This document shows, piece by piece, positions 8,786-17,920 of a stretch of DNA of 64,000 bases (position 1 is the stretch's first letter; the number at the start of each line of letters is the position of its first letter). Made by a program: the position numbers and the translations under genes. This DNA comes from Pontibacter akesuensis. Lineage in GTDB: Bacteria > Bacteroidota > Bacteroidia > Cytophagales > Hymenobacteraceae. The stretch covers positions 124,001 to 188,000 of the forward strand of contig NZ_CP014766.1 of assembly GCF_001611675.1 (NCBI RefSeq). The letters are read 5' to 3'. The notes below the pieces were generated by a model. The model saw only the letters and a list, made by a program, of their open reading frames with translations, searched no databases and had not been told where the DNA came from.

Positions 8786-9421
8786 TTGGGAATCATACAA
8801 CATATAAAGTCAAACGAACGGCTAAAGGCACTGGCGCTCTATCTGCTGATGCCCGCTAACCAGGCACGCCCCCGATGGTGGGTACGCAACTTCATGAATC
8901 CCTTTTACCACCGGAAGGGAAACGGGGCTGTTTGTAAGTCTAAGGCGCGGCTCGATGTGCTGCCTTTTAACCCCTTCAGCATCGGGGAAAACGCTGTGAT
9001 TGAAGACTATGCCGTCATTAATAACGGTATGGGCCACGTGCACATCGGCCGCAATACTTTTATCGGGCTGTTTAATGTGATAATAGGGCCGGTAACCCTC
9101 GGAGAAAACATTATTTTCGCACAAAACGTGGTGCTCTCTGGCCTGAACCATGGCTACAAAGACATCAGCGTTCCCATTAAAAAACAGCCTTGCACCACAG
9201 CAGAAATCAGGATTGAAGATGATTGCTGGATCGGGGCGAATGTTGTTGTCACAGCGGGAGTATCCATCGGGAAACACAGCATTGTGGCGGCAGGCAGTGT
9301 TGTCACTAAAAACGTTCCACCTTACACCATCGTCGGGGGTAATCCGGCCCGGATTCTGAAGCAGTACAACCCTGAAACAGAAGCGTGGGAAAAAATCATC
9401 AAGAAACCTATCGCTGTATAA
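8786..9421 (+). CDS. Left-handed beta-helix (hexapeptide) acetyltransferase
   Basis: A 211-residue acyltransferase with hexapeptide repeats in the second half (IEDYAVINNG, IGRNTFIGLF, VTLGENIIF, then WIGANVVVTAGVSIGKHSIV) ending in the common GGNPARILKQY tail. It is expected to O-acetylate a sugar from acetyl-CoA in the cytoplasm. The start is TTG at 8786: the first residues (IIQHIKSNERLKALALYLL) match the helical N-terminus usual for this group and no ATG precedes them. It lies 43 bases after the GT2 and probably decorates the repeat unit. Confidence 0.88.
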   Translation: MGIIQHIKSNERLKALALYLLMPANQARPRWWVRNFMNPFYHRKGNGAVCKSKARLDVLPFNPFSIGENAVIEDYAVINNGMGHVHIGRNTFIGLFNVIIGPVTLGENIIFAQNVVLSGLNHGYKDISVPIKKQPCTTAEIRIEDDCWIGANVVVTAGVSIGKHSIVAAGSVVTKNVPPYTIVGGNPARILKQYNPETEAWEKIIKKPIAV

Positions 9422-9541
9422 TTTTTGGTTGAAGTAGTAAAAAAGTTAGTGACTTATATTTATAATTCACGTAAAGCTATAAATACTACAGAAAACCACC
9501 ATTTTAATCGCATCATTACCAGCCTGATTAAAAGACGAGTT

Positions 9542-9576
9542 TTCTGTACTTGATACAGAAGCCCCGGTATTGGGGC
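9542..9576 (+). other. Two adjacent short hairpins in the leader of the GT4 gene
   Basis: TTCTGTA-CTTGA-TACAGAA (9542-9560) is followed immediately by GCCCC-GGTATT-GGGGC (9561-9576). Both stems are perfect and lie 40 bases before the ATG at 9616, in the 194-base gap after the acetyltransferase. Neither has a T-tract, so they are poor terminators. They might be mRNA-stability or processing structures between two halves of the locus, or chance. Confidence 0.3.
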
Positions 9577-9615
9577 GCCTGAAAAGCACTAGTATTTGAA
9601 CTACACCACACTGGA

Positions 9616-10911
9616 ATGAACTTTGTTTTTGTCAGCTTACAACGGATTAACACGGACAGGGACTCAACCTCTACGAGCCTGGCTAAGGAACTGGCCAAGT
9701 CGCATAGGGTTTTGTACGTTAACTCCCCCATTGCCCGGGGTACTGCCGTAAAAGCATCCGGCGCAGACAAGTATACAAAGGCCCACATCAGTGCCATCAA
9801 AAGCAAAAAAGATCCGCTCTCTCAGCTTAGTGAAAATCTTTGGGTACTGAATCCACCGAGCATCATTGAGTCCCTTAACTGGATTCCGTTTACCGGCATT
9901 TTTTCGCTGGCGAACCGCCTGAACAACAAGCGCCTGGCCGATGACATTAGGTCGGCTCTCGAAAGGCTTGGCATAACCCAGTTTATACTTATCAATGACA
10001 AGGATATTTTCCGCAGCTTTTACCTGAAGGAACTGCTGAAACCGGAAAAGTATATTTATCTGGACCGGGACTACACCATTGGTGTGGATTACTGGAAGAA
10101 GCACGGAACAAAGCTGGAGCCTGAACTGATGAGGAAATCGGATGCCGTGGTATGCAACTCCTATGATTTTGTAACGCGGGCGAAACTGTATAACCCAAAC
10201 AGCTTTTACATTGGCAACGGCTTTAATGTGGAGCAGTACAGCAGTGCCACCGAAAGGGTGGAACCTGAAGACTTGAAAGCAATTCCTGGCCCCCGGATTG
10301 GCTATGTCGGTGCATTGCTTAGCATCCGGTTAGACATTGCGTTGATGGTGGAGATGGCCAAAGCCAGGCCTGCCTGGAGCTTCGTGCTGATCGGGCCGGA
10401 AGACCAGGATTTTAAGGACAGCGAACTGCATGTGTTGCCGAATGTTTACTTTCTAGGGAAAAAGCACACAAGTGAAGTTCCTGCCTATACCGCGCACTTT
10501 CATGTCTGTGTAAACCCGCAAATCCTAAACGACATCACAAAGGGCAACTTCCCGCTTAAAGTGGTGGAGTACCTGGCTATGGGCAGACCTGTGGTAGCCA
10601 CTGAGACCAATACCATGAACGAGGTTTTTAGCTCATATGCTTACCTGGCTGACAGCCCCACCTCTTTCATCGCACAAATAGAGAAAGCCCTGCTGCAGGA
10701 TAACGGGCAAGTGCAGCAGGAAAGAAAGCGGTTTGCCCAAAATTTCAGTTGGCAGAAAGTGGCTGAACTGCTACTGGCAAGTATAGCCGGCAATCATACC
10801 AGGGAGAAGGAGGCTGTGCTAAAAAAGCTTGAGGGCCCGGTAGAGGCCTATTTGCCTGCTCTCAGCCTCGGCTTTTCAGGTGAAGCCCGGAAATCGATGG
10901 GGCTCAAATAA
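9616..10911 (+). CDS. Glycosyltransferase, GT4-like (GT-B fold)
   Basis: A 431-residue protein with a two-domain GT-B layout. The N-terminal Rossmann half contains RDSTSTSLAKELA and VLYVNSP, and the C-terminal half contains GPRIGYVGALL, SFVLIGPED, VYFLGKK and FPLKVVEYLAMGRPVVAT. The last corresponds to the E-x7-E region of GT4 enzymes, though only part of that motif is visible. Overall it resembles TuaH-type glycosyltransferases. It starts at an ATG after a 194-base gap with two hairpins, so it may open a second transcription unit of the locus. Confidence 0.85.
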   Translation: MNFVFVSLQRINTDRDSTSTSLAKELAKSHRVLYVNSPIARGTAVKASGADKYTKAHISAIKSKKDPLSQLSENLWVLNPPSIIESLNWIPFTGIFSLANRLNNKRLADDIRSALERLGITQFILINDKDIFRSFYLKELLKPEKYIYLDRDYTIGVDYWKKHGTKLEPELMRKSDAVVCNSYDFVTRAKLYNPNSFYIGNGFNVEQYSSATERVEPEDLKAIPGPRIGYVGALLSIRLDIALMVEMAKARPAWSFVLIGPEDQDFKDSELHVLPNVYFLGKKHTSEVPAYTAHFHVCVNPQILNDITKGNFPLKVVEYLAMGRPVVATETNTMNEVFSSYAYLADSPTSFIAQIEKALLQDNGQVQQERKRFAQNFSWQKVAELLLASIAGNHTREKEAVLKKLEGPVEAYLPALSLGFSGEARKSMGLK

Positions 10912-10992
10912 GTGCTGCGTTATTTTAACATGAGCCACTGCTATAAACATAAGACCAAGTATAAACCATAGCTGTACTTTACCGCGCTAATT

Positions 10993-11895
10993 ATGTCGAA
11001 GAGATTTATGGTACCGTCCTGGCTTTCGCAGCATTCCTTTCACTACGATGATTACAAAACCGTGTCGCGTGAGCGGTTAGAGGCTATAAAAAAGGGACTT
11101 AAGAGGTTGAGTCACCCAGACCCGGTAGTATCTATTGTGCTGCCGGCCTGGAACGAAGAGCAAGGCATGCTGCATACGTTATCTTCCTTGTCGATGCTAC
11201 AGACGCGCTACCCCACTGAACTGATCGTGGTGAACAACAACTCCACAGACCGGACACAGGAGATATTGGACTTGCTGGAGGTGCGTTCGGTAATAGAGAA
11301 GGAACAGGGGGTTGCCTATGCCCGCAATACCGGCCTTCAGATTTCGAAAGGGAAATACCACCTTTGTGGCGACAGCGACACGCTCTACCCTCCTACCTGG
11401 GTGGATGCCATTATTCCACCACTCGAAAAGGAAGGGGTTGTCTGTGTGTACGGCCTGTACTCGCTGGTGCCCCCTATCGATCACTCTGCCTACTCCTTCG
11501 GGATCTACAGCATACTTTCTGACATCGATGTGGAATTGCGCCGCGGGGAGCGGGAGTTCATTAACGTGCGGGGCGTAAACTTTGGTTTCAAAGCTGAATT
11601 GGGCAGGAAGGTGAAGGGCTTTGAGTTAGATAAAAATAAAATCCGGAAAATGGATGCCAAGCCCGGCACGGCAAACCACGTGGAGGACGGGGAAGACGGC
11701 ACGATGGCGTTGCGCCTGCTGCAGGAAGGAAAACTCCAGATTGTGCGCAGCAGCGGTGCCCGCGTTTGGACCAGCCCCGACAGAGCACTGGCAGACGGTG
11801 GCCTGGGCAGGGCAGCTTATATCCGGATCAGAAAGCGCCTGTTGGGCATGCTGAAAAGTAAACTCTCTGCCCGAAAAAAGCCTGCCTTATCCTAA
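10993..11895 (+). CDS. Glycosyltransferase family 2
   Basis: A 300-residue GT-A enzyme. Seen: SIVLPAWNEEQGM, VVNNNSTDRT, GVAYARNTGLQ, LCGDSDTLYP (DxD) and HVEDGEDGTMALRL as the probable catalytic-base and acceptor region, followed by a basic C-terminal tail. There are no membrane helices, so it is probably a cytoplasmic or peripheral single-addition transferase. It lies 81 bases after the GT4-like gene and 83 bases before the flippase. Confidence 0.87.
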   Translation: MSKRFMVPSWLSQHSFHYDDYKTVSRERLEAIKKGLKRLSHPDPVVSIVLPAWNEEQGMLHTLSSLSMLQTRYPTELIVVNNNSTDRTQEILDLLEVRSVIEKEQGVAYARNTGLQISKGKYHLCGDSDTLYPPTWVDAIIPPLEKEGVVCVYGLYSLVPPIDHSAYSFGIYSILSDIDVELRRGEREFINVRGVNFGFKAELGRKVKGFELDKNKIRKMDAKPGTANHVEDGEDGTMALRLLQEGKLQIVRSSGARVWTSPDRALADGGLGRAAYIRIRKRLLGMLKSKLSARKKPALS

Positions 11896-11978
11896 CCGAC
11901 CCACTACAGTAAGAGCCAAACATATATTTCTCCGGTTCAGAGAAGCGTGGAGTACCCTTATAAAGCCACTACACTTGC

Positions 11979-13502
11979 ATGCAAGCAGAAATTATAGAAG
12001 ATAGCGCCAAACAAGAAAAGTGGTTCAGTACCAAGCACCTCAACGGAAACCTCAAATCACACTCGGTTAAAGGTGGGTTCAGTACCATTGGTGGCCAGTT
12101 GGTTTCGTTTCTGCTGAACATCTCCTCTACCGTATTTATGGCGCGCCTCCTGTCGCCGGAAGATTACGGACTGGTGGCCATGGTTACGGCCATCACCGGC
12201 TTTGTGGTTATTTTCAAGGATATGGGCTTATCAGCGGCTGTCATTCAACGGGAGCACATCGATCAGAAACAGGTTAGCGCTGTGTTCTGGATAAATGCCG
12301 GCATCAGCCTGGGGATAGGATTGATTATTGCCGCGCTGGCCCCTTTTCTGGTTGACTTTTACAAGGAACCGCGCCTGCTGGACATTACGCTGGTGTTTGC
12401 GGCCAGTATTTTTGTTACAGGCTTATCGCTGCAGCACAACGCGCTCATGAAAAGGCAGATGAAGTTTCAGGCGCTCTCCATGATACAGATAGGGTGCACC
12501 GCCGTGAGTGTGCTGCTCGGTATCCTGCTGGCTTGGCTGGGGTTTGGCTATTGGGCAATCGTGGCTTATATGGTGCTTAACCCTGTCATTTCGGTTGCGG
12601 TGCTCTGGCTAACCTGCGACTGGCGCCCGAGCTTTTCGGTGAAGGCCCTGGAGGTGGGCGCCCTGTTAAGGTTTGGTGCTGGCATCACCGGCTTCGACAT
12701 GGTCAACTACTTCTCCCGAAACATGGATTATGTGCTGATAGGCCGGTACGTCGGGTCGGGGGCGCTTGGTGTCTATACCAAGGCATACCAATTACTGCTT
12801 CTTCCGATCACACAGCTGCGCGACCCGCTCAATAGCGTGGCACTGCCGGCTTTAAGTTCTTTGCAGAACGACAAGTATAAATACCAAGCGTTTTACAGGC
12901 GGTTCCTTTTCACGCTTTCCTTTTTCTCAATGCCGCTGGTGGTGTTCATGGCTGTTTATGCCGAAGAGCTTATCCTGACGGTGCTTGGAAACCAATGGGT
13001 TGCCGCCGGGCCCATTTTCCGACTCCTCGCTTTTGCAGCCTTCATACAGCCCTCGCTTAGCACTATTGGGTTGGTGCTGATAACAAGCGGCATGGTAAAG
13101 CGCTATTTCTGGTGGGGCGTTATCAATGCGGTAGTCGTAGTGACTGCGTTTTTTATCGGGGTGCAGTGGGGTGTGCAGGGAGTAGCTATTGCGTATGCCG
13201 TCGTTACGTATCTCCTGCTCTTTCCGGCTCTCCTCTTTTGCTTCCGCCAGGTACCTGTTACCACCGCCATGTTTCTGAAGGAGATTTCCCTTCCGGCACT
13301 TTTTTCCTTAGCGAGCGGCGCAGCCATGTTCCTCTTTAAGCTCAACTTTGGCCAACTGCCTGATATAGCCCTTTGTGCGGCAGGATTTGCCGTTGGTGCA
13401 GCCTGTTACCTCCTGGCGTGGTGCATTTCCAAACAAAGCAGGGCCAAGGCGAACCAGATTTTTGATATTGCCTCCACGCTGATGAACAGGTTTAAGGTAT
13501 AA
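11979..13502 (+). CDS. WzxC-type polysaccharide flippase (MOP superfamily)
   Basis: A 507-residue membrane protein with about fourteen hydrophobic segments. The N-terminal region (SVKGGFSTIGGQLVSFLL ... ARLLSPEDYGLVAMV) is characteristic of the WzxC/Polysacc_synt family, which flips lipid-linked repeat units across the inner membrane before Wzy polymerisation. Start at the ATG at 11979, with a hydrophilic stretch of about 30 residues before the first helix. With the initiating transferase, Wzy-like and Wzc-like genes it forms a full Wzx/Wzy pathway. Confidence 0.93.
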   Translation: MQAEIIEDSAKQEKWFSTKHLNGNLKSHSVKGGFSTIGGQLVSFLLNISSTVFMARLLSPEDYGLVAMVTAITGFVVIFKDMGLSAAVIQREHIDQKQVSAVFWINAGISLGIGLIIAALAPFLVDFYKEPRLLDITLVFAASIFVTGLSLQHNALMKRQMKFQALSMIQIGCTAVSVLLGILLAWLGFGYWAIVAYMVLNPVISVAVLWLTCDWRPSFSVKALEVGALLRFGAGITGFDMVNYFSRNMDYVLIGRYVGSGALGVYTKAYQLLLLPITQLRDPLNSVALPALSSLQNDKYKYQAFYRRFLFTLSFFSMPLVVFMAVYAEELILTVLGNQWVAAGPIFRLLAFAAFIQPSLSTIGLVLITSGMVKRYFWWGVINAVVVVTAFFIGVQWGVQGVAIAYAVVTYLLLFPALLFCFRQVPVTTAMFLKEISLPALFSLASGAAMFLFKLNFGQLPDIALCAAGFAVGAACYLLAWCISKQSRAKANQIFDIASTLMNRFKV

Positions 13503-13640
13503 CTGCTTTTACATAAATATTTATTATTTTTTATTACATTAGTACTAACAATGTAAATATTGTTTCGTAACTATATAGGAATAGAGCTTAAAACAGAAAA
13601 ACTACCGCTCCAACACCTTTTTCGGAACATCCTACCCGCT

Positions 13641-14588
13641 ATGCAACGGCTACTCCTAAGCTTCCTTTACTTTTTTACCACCCTTCGGTACCCTTCCATT
13701 GATAGGAGCATCCGGTATTACCTAAGAGACAACTTATATTGCCGCCTGTTCCAGGCAAAGTATGTGGTGAAGGATTTCTTCATCAAGAAGAAGTATAAGA
13801 CAATCCACTACCATGGGGAGTTTCAGCAGGAACTAGCCTTTATACTTCCCTTTGCTTATTGGCACCACTTGAACGGCACCCTCTTCAAGACCATCTCCTG
13901 CAAAGACACGAAAGAACTCTATTTCTTCAGCAGCAACCACGAGGAAAGGTATGAGGTACGGGATTGGACCTCGAACTATGATAATTTTGAGGTGCCGAAC
14001 ATGACGCACAGCGCGAGCTACAGCTACTCCAAATGGAAGCGGGTACCGCTCAAGCAGCATTACCAGAACGATGTGTTTGTGTTCGGCAAGCCACTGCTGG
14101 TTATCGCTAACAAGTATAACATTGAATGGAACGAGCAGCCTGTCAACTTCTTCGATATTCCGACCCTTAACACCATACTGGAGAAGTATAAGCACAGGTA
14201 CCAGATTGTATACAACCGACCGCTCTCCAGCCAGATTGTATCAGACAACAGTGAAATTCTTGATTTGCACGAGTATGCCTGGATGCGCGACAAGCACCCA
14301 GAGGTTATACTTATGAATGATTTGTACCTGCAGCACCGCGATAAAGTAAACAACTTTAATCATTTGCAGCTAATGGTGTATGCCAACTGCAGTCACTTTG
14401 TATCGGTGCACGGCGGTACAGCCACGTTGGCCAGCTACTTTGGGGGCATTAACATTCTGCTGTCAAAAAAGGGGATTGAACACCAGTTTAACGAGTACGA
14501 GACAATATTTCCTCTGCTTTCTGGCGCACGCATCGTGCACGCTAAAACAGAGCAGCAGGTGCTGGAGTACCTTCAGGAGCTGTTTTAA
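13641..14588 (+). CDS. Protein of unknown function in the polysaccharide locus
   Basis: I do not recognise the family with confidence. The protein is 315 residues from the ATG at 13641; a TTG at 13560 would give 342. It is rich in Tyr, His and Asn and has no signal peptide or membrane helix apart from a weak hydrophobic N-terminus (LLLSFLYFF). The most structured part is C-terminal: HLQLMVYANCSHFVSVHGG, TLASYFGGINILLSKKG and HQFNEYET. This resembles the sugar-nucleotide side of GT-B enzymes, where a HGG-type loop near the C-terminus contacts the donor. It may be a divergent glycosyltransferase; its position between flippase and PRTase-HAD gene fits, but this is inference. Confidence 0.7.
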   Translation: MQRLLLSFLYFFTTLRYPSIDRSIRYYLRDNLYCRLFQAKYVVKDFFIKKKYKTIHYHGEFQQELAFILPFAYWHHLNGTLFKTISCKDTKELYFFSSNHEERYEVRDWTSNYDNFEVPNMTHSASYSYSKWKRVPLKQHYQNDVFVFGKPLLVIANKYNIEWNEQPVNFFDIPTLNTILEKYKHRYQIVYNRPLSSQIVSDNSEILDLHEYAWMRDKHPEVILMNDLYLQHRDKVNNFNHLQLMVYANCSHFVSVHGGTATLASYFGGINILLSKKGIEHQFNEYETIFPLLSGARIVHAKTEQQVLEYLQELF

Positions 14589-14981
14589 CACCATGCAGGC
14601 ACAGGCTTAGCACCTAGAATAAATAAATAGGAAAAGGACCCATAGCTTTGCCAGTTATAAGGGTTACGGGCAAAGCACAAAGGTTTAAAAGCAAGCTGTT
14701 TGCGACAAGTAAAAGCTGTTACAGCTTTTGCCAGGTTAATATAATTTATTTCTAATCTTTTATACAAAAAACAAGTATAAGCAGGATATAAAAAGGCGTC
14801 TCCCGCTCAAGTACTAACCACAGAAACTGAAGTATGGATTGATTAAACTGAAGCAGCAGAAAGTTCATTAGAACGTTTCTGTCAGTTTTACCCGCAGCAA
14901 CAGAAAGCAAGCTTCTTAGCTTCCGCTGGTACAGCAGCAGTTAACAACATTCTAAAAAAACAGTAGCGTAAAAGCATAAAG
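14589..14981. other. Intergenic region, 393 bases, no gene seen
   Basis: AT-rich spacer between the unknown gene and the PRTase-HAD gene. It contains one AAGTATA copy (about 14771), a small hairpin AAGCTG-TTA-CAGCTT, and a TAGCTTTG (14643-14650) that fits the Bacteroidota -7 element but has no TTG at the right distance. No convincing gene or RNA is seen. Confidence 0.5.
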
Positions 14982-15893
14982 ATGAACTACAGATCTATCG
15001 ACGATATGAATCACTGCATGGCCGCCAATCTGGCCAAGGTGCCTGCAGGAACAGATCTTATCGTGGGAGTACCACGCAGCGGCTTGCTGGCTGCTAATTT
15101 GCTGGCTCTTCACCTCAATCTTCCTTTCACCGATGTAGAGGGCTTTGTTGAAGGCCGCATCCTGCAGTCAGGCAGCCGGCTGAAAAATTATATGAAACCA
15201 TTCGAAGCGTACAAGCAGGTACTGGTAATTGAAGACAGCGTATGGTCGGGACAGTCGATTGAGGAAGTAAAAGAGAAACTGGTGGGGTTGTATCCCGATA
15301 AGCAAATTGTGTATACTGCTGTGTTCATCGCGCCGGAGGCCGTGGACAAGGTGGACTTCTACTTTGATGTTTGCCCTGGCCCCCGTATTTTTGAATGGAA
15401 CATGATGCACCACGAGCTGCTCGAAAACTGCTGCGTAGACATTGATGGTGTACTGTGTAAAGACCCGACTGAGGAGCAGAACGATGATGGGCCCCTTTAC
15501 GAGGAGTTTCTAACTAATGTGGACTCGCATTTGGTGCCCAGCAAAACAATCGGGTGCCTGGTTACAAACCGCCTGGAGAAGTACAGGCCACAAACTGAAG
15601 CATGGCTGGCGCGCCACAATATTAAGTATAAGGAGCTGGTCATGCTGAACCTGCCCAGTAAAGCAGCCCGCCTGAAGGCCAACAACCATGGGGGCTTTAA
15701 GGCATCCGTCTACATCAAAAACGATTACTGGCTGTTTATTGAGAGCTCAGAGTGGCAGGCACGGCAAATTGCCAATTTAGCGGGCAAATCGGTTTACTGT
15801 GTTGACTCCCGAAAAATGATTTACCCGGACGCGGTGGGAAAAACCAGGGGCAATATCAGAAAGTTTCTCCGCAAGGCACTAAACCTATTTTAG
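14982..15893 (+). CDS. Fusion of a phosphoribosyltransferase-like domain and a HAD-like domain
   Basis: A 303-residue two-domain protein. Residues 1-140 have the type I PRTase layout: IVGVPRSGLLAANLLA, then the PRPP-loop VLVIEDSVWSGQS (E84, D85), which differs from the usual DD-x3-TG-x-T by W-S-G. Residues 150-300 have HAD features: CVDIDGVLC (D153, D155), LVTNR (motif II) and LFIESSEWQA, where motif IV would normally carry an Asp. It stands alone at the end of the plus-strand locus after a 393-base gap. Likely roles are PRPP-linked sugar activation or hydrolysis of a phosphorylated pentose; neither is proven. Confident about the two domains, not about the reaction. Confidence 0.78.
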   Translation: MNYRSIDDMNHCMAANLAKVPAGTDLIVGVPRSGLLAANLLALHLNLPFTDVEGFVEGRILQSGSRLKNYMKPFEAYKQVLVIEDSVWSGQSIEEVKEKLVGLYPDKQIVYTAVFIAPEAVDKVDFYFDVCPGPRIFEWNMMHHELLENCCVDIDGVLCKDPTEEQNDDGPLYEEFLTNVDSHLVPSKTIGCLVTNRLEKYRPQTEAWLARHNIKYKELVMLNLPSKAARLKANNHGGFKASVYIKNDYWLFIESSEWQARQIANLAGKSVYCVDSRKMIYPDAVGKTRGNIRKFLRKALNLF

Positions 15894-16000
15894 CAATATG
15901 AATACCCTTTCGCTTGGGCAAGACCTTCATGGAACCGGCTTAAATGAATGGCCAACTCCTTATCACAAATTTAATCTTCACATCAAGCAGAGGCTTTATG

Positions 16001-17476
16001 TTAGTGACCACATGGCTCCTGTGGAGATTTGCTGATTTCCCGGAAGTTCATCAACTTCCGGAACCAGTAAGGATTACCCTGTAACAATGCCGCATCTGGC
16101 CCAGCCTCCGCCAGCGTAAAGGTTTTCTGCTCCCCCTGCTGGAGGTAGGTTACAAAGGCTGGCCGTTCCCGGGCAACATAGTCGTTAAACTTATAAGCGT
16201 TCATGATTAAGTCTCCCTCAGCCAAACGCTGCAGAAACTTATCCGAGGAGGCCACAATTTCGATCATATCATCCTGGTAGTTGAACAACTGCAAACTGGC
16301 TGGAACTAGCAAATGATTGCTTACCCCACCCTCCGTCCGGAGATTGGAGAACATGGCAAAAGAGCTTTCCGTTTTCAGGCCCAGGTACGGCGACAGGCCG
16401 TTTAGGAACACGAGCGCTGGAAGCAGAAAAAACGCCCAGTGCCGTACGGTGAAGGTACAAAAACTCTGGTAGAGCTTTTTCGGTTTTCCTTCCAGCATGG
16501 ATCTGATAAACAGAACCACCACCACAAGACTGTAGCCCATCCAGAAAAAGTACAGCTCAAAGTTCAGCATTAGCTTTGTGAGCAAGTTCAGAACGAGCAA
16601 CGCGCCAACCGCTACAAAAACTACAGCAAAAAGCCTTTTGTAACTGAATACATTGAAATTAATTTTGCTTAAGTATTTTTTGGCTTTGACCCTGGCCCAC
16701 ATCTTTGGAATGTTGCGAACTACCTGCGGCCCGGCAAAAAGGAAGTAAACTGCGAAAATCATGGAAGAAAAATCGTAGAAGCCATTAAGTGGGTTGAATC
16801 CCAGCATTCCGTGAAAGAGCAACCCTACCAACACCCCCCAGTTACGCGTAACTCTAAAGCATAGCAGCAAGGGAATCAGCGCTTCAAAAAATATGGTACC
16901 GTAGGCACCCAAAGAAAGCAAGACGGGCGGTATTACCACTGTAGAGTCTCCTACCTGGGCATACATGAAGTAAGATGCGCAACTCAGGTCCGTAGAAAAA
17001 AAGCCGCTGTTGAGTTTGTGAAAAACCACATAGAAGTAAAGAATCAGCACCTCTATCCGCACCACGGGCGCAAATGTTTCCAGCCACTCGCCCGCGTTAA
17101 TCTTAAACGTTTTGTTTTTTAGGATAAGGTACACCAGTGCCTGCAGAATGGTAAGGTTTACGAAAGCCGTAAAAATCCAGTGGTTGCTGATAACTGGGAG
17201 CTTGTAGAAAACATCATGCAACTGAAGTAAGAGCAGTACCACAAAGCCAGCCACGGAAGCCGGCCGAAACAACACATGTATAGCCGCAAGCGTCAGGAGC
17301 GAATAGTGCAGCATCGTGTCGAAGGAACTTGACTGCGCCATGTGAAATAACGAAGCAAAAGCCCATAGGCAACTGAACACCTTAAAGTGCAGCTCTTGTT
17401 GCGACGTATTGATTCGTTGAATGGAACTTTTGACCGTGAGTAGTGCTTCCTGAACCTGATGCATCATTTTCCTCAT
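16001..17476 (-). CDS. HTTM-like polytopic membrane protein
   Basis: A 491-residue membrane protein with about ten to twelve hydrophobic segments and a soluble C-terminal tail of about 110 residues. The central part (YFYVVFHKLNSGFF ... ASYFMYAQ ... FFEALIPLLLCF ... FHGMLGFNPLNGFYDFSS) resembles the HTTM domain shared with vitamin-K-dependent gamma-carboxylases. A second conserved-looking block is NGLSPYLGLKTESSFAMFSN. It lies 19 bases after the Tat-exported small protein and on the same strand as the GMC oxidoreductase, so it is probably the third gene of one operon. The function is unknown; it may anchor or accept electrons from the redox pair. Confidence 0.75.
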   Translation of the reverse strand: MRKMMHQVQEALLTVKSSIQRINTSQQELHFKVFSCLWAFASLFHMAQSSSFDTMLHYSLLTLAAIHVLFRPASVAGFVVLLLLQLHDVFYKLPVISNHWIFTAFVNLTILQALVYLILKNKTFKINAGEWLETFAPVVRIEVLILYFYVVFHKLNSGFFSTDLSCASYFMYAQVGDSTVVIPPVLLSLGAYGTIFFEALIPLLLCFRVTRNWGVLVGLLFHGMLGFNPLNGFYDFSSMIFAVYFLFAGPQVVRNIPKMWARVKAKKYLSKINFNVFSYKRLFAVVFVAVGALLVLNLLTKLMLNFELYFFWMGYSLVVVVLFIRSMLEGKPKKLYQSFCTFTVRHWAFFLLPALVFLNGLSPYLGLKTESSFAMFSNLRTEGGVSNHLLVPASLQLFNYQDDMIEIVASSDKFLQRLAEGDLIMNAYKFNDYVARERPAFVTYLQQGEQKTFTLAEAGPDAALLQGNPYWFRKLMNFREISKSPQEPCGH

Positions 17477-17495
17477 TTTTCAACTTGAATCCTGA

Positions 17496-17909
17496 TTAAC
17501 TTAAATGCGGCGGAAAGTATAGGAAAGAGAAAGGATTGGCGCAGGGCGTTTTGTAGGGATCGTATAGCCCTACATACTGCACCGTCCTCTGCTCATCCAT
17601 TTTATTTCTGAAGAAATCGGTTGCCAGCAAATAATCCTGCACCATTTCATTCACCACACCCGACTGCTCCGAACTGGCATGCATCAAGTATAAACTTCTT
17701 ACTTTTAGCTGATAATTAGAGGATTTGTTTTTGCTGTAATCCGCTACAAAACGTTCTATTCCGGGTTCATCGAGTTTTAAGTAAGACAGTTCTCTTTGTA
17801 TGGTTCTTTTTGCTGCCTCAGCATAAGAAACAGCCATCAAACCCATACCAGGTATTGCCACCAAAGCAGTACCTGCACCAGCTAAGAGCAAGAAAAATCG
17901 TCTGTTCAT
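17496..17909 (-). CDS. Small Tat-exported partner of the GMC oxidoreductase
   Basis: A 137-residue protein whose N-terminus, MNRRFFLLLAGAGTALVA, is a twin-arginine-like signal (RRFF plus a hydrophobic stretch). The mature part is short, helical and without cysteine pairs except C128. Family comparison: GMC-type dehydrogenases such as gluconate 2-dehydrogenase are exported with a small Tat-dependent subunit of this size (subunit 3). It lies 11 bases after the GMC gene. I infer that it carries the FAD subunit through the Tat system by co-export; the sequence match to subunit 3 is only general. Confidence 0.7.
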   Translation of the reverse strand: MNRRFFLLLAGAGTALVAIPGMGLMAVSYAEAAKRTIQRELSYLKLDEPGIERFVADYSKNKSSNYQLKVRSLYLMHASSEQSGVVNEMVQDYLLATDFFRNKMDEQRTVQYVGLYDPYKTPCANPFSFLYFPPHLS

Positions 17910-17920
17910 AGTCTCTCTGT

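Noticed and set aside
14643..14650. TAGCTTTG as a promoter of the PRTase-HAD gene
   Set aside because: It matches the -7 consensus but has no TTG 17-23 bases upstream and lies 330 bases from the start codon.
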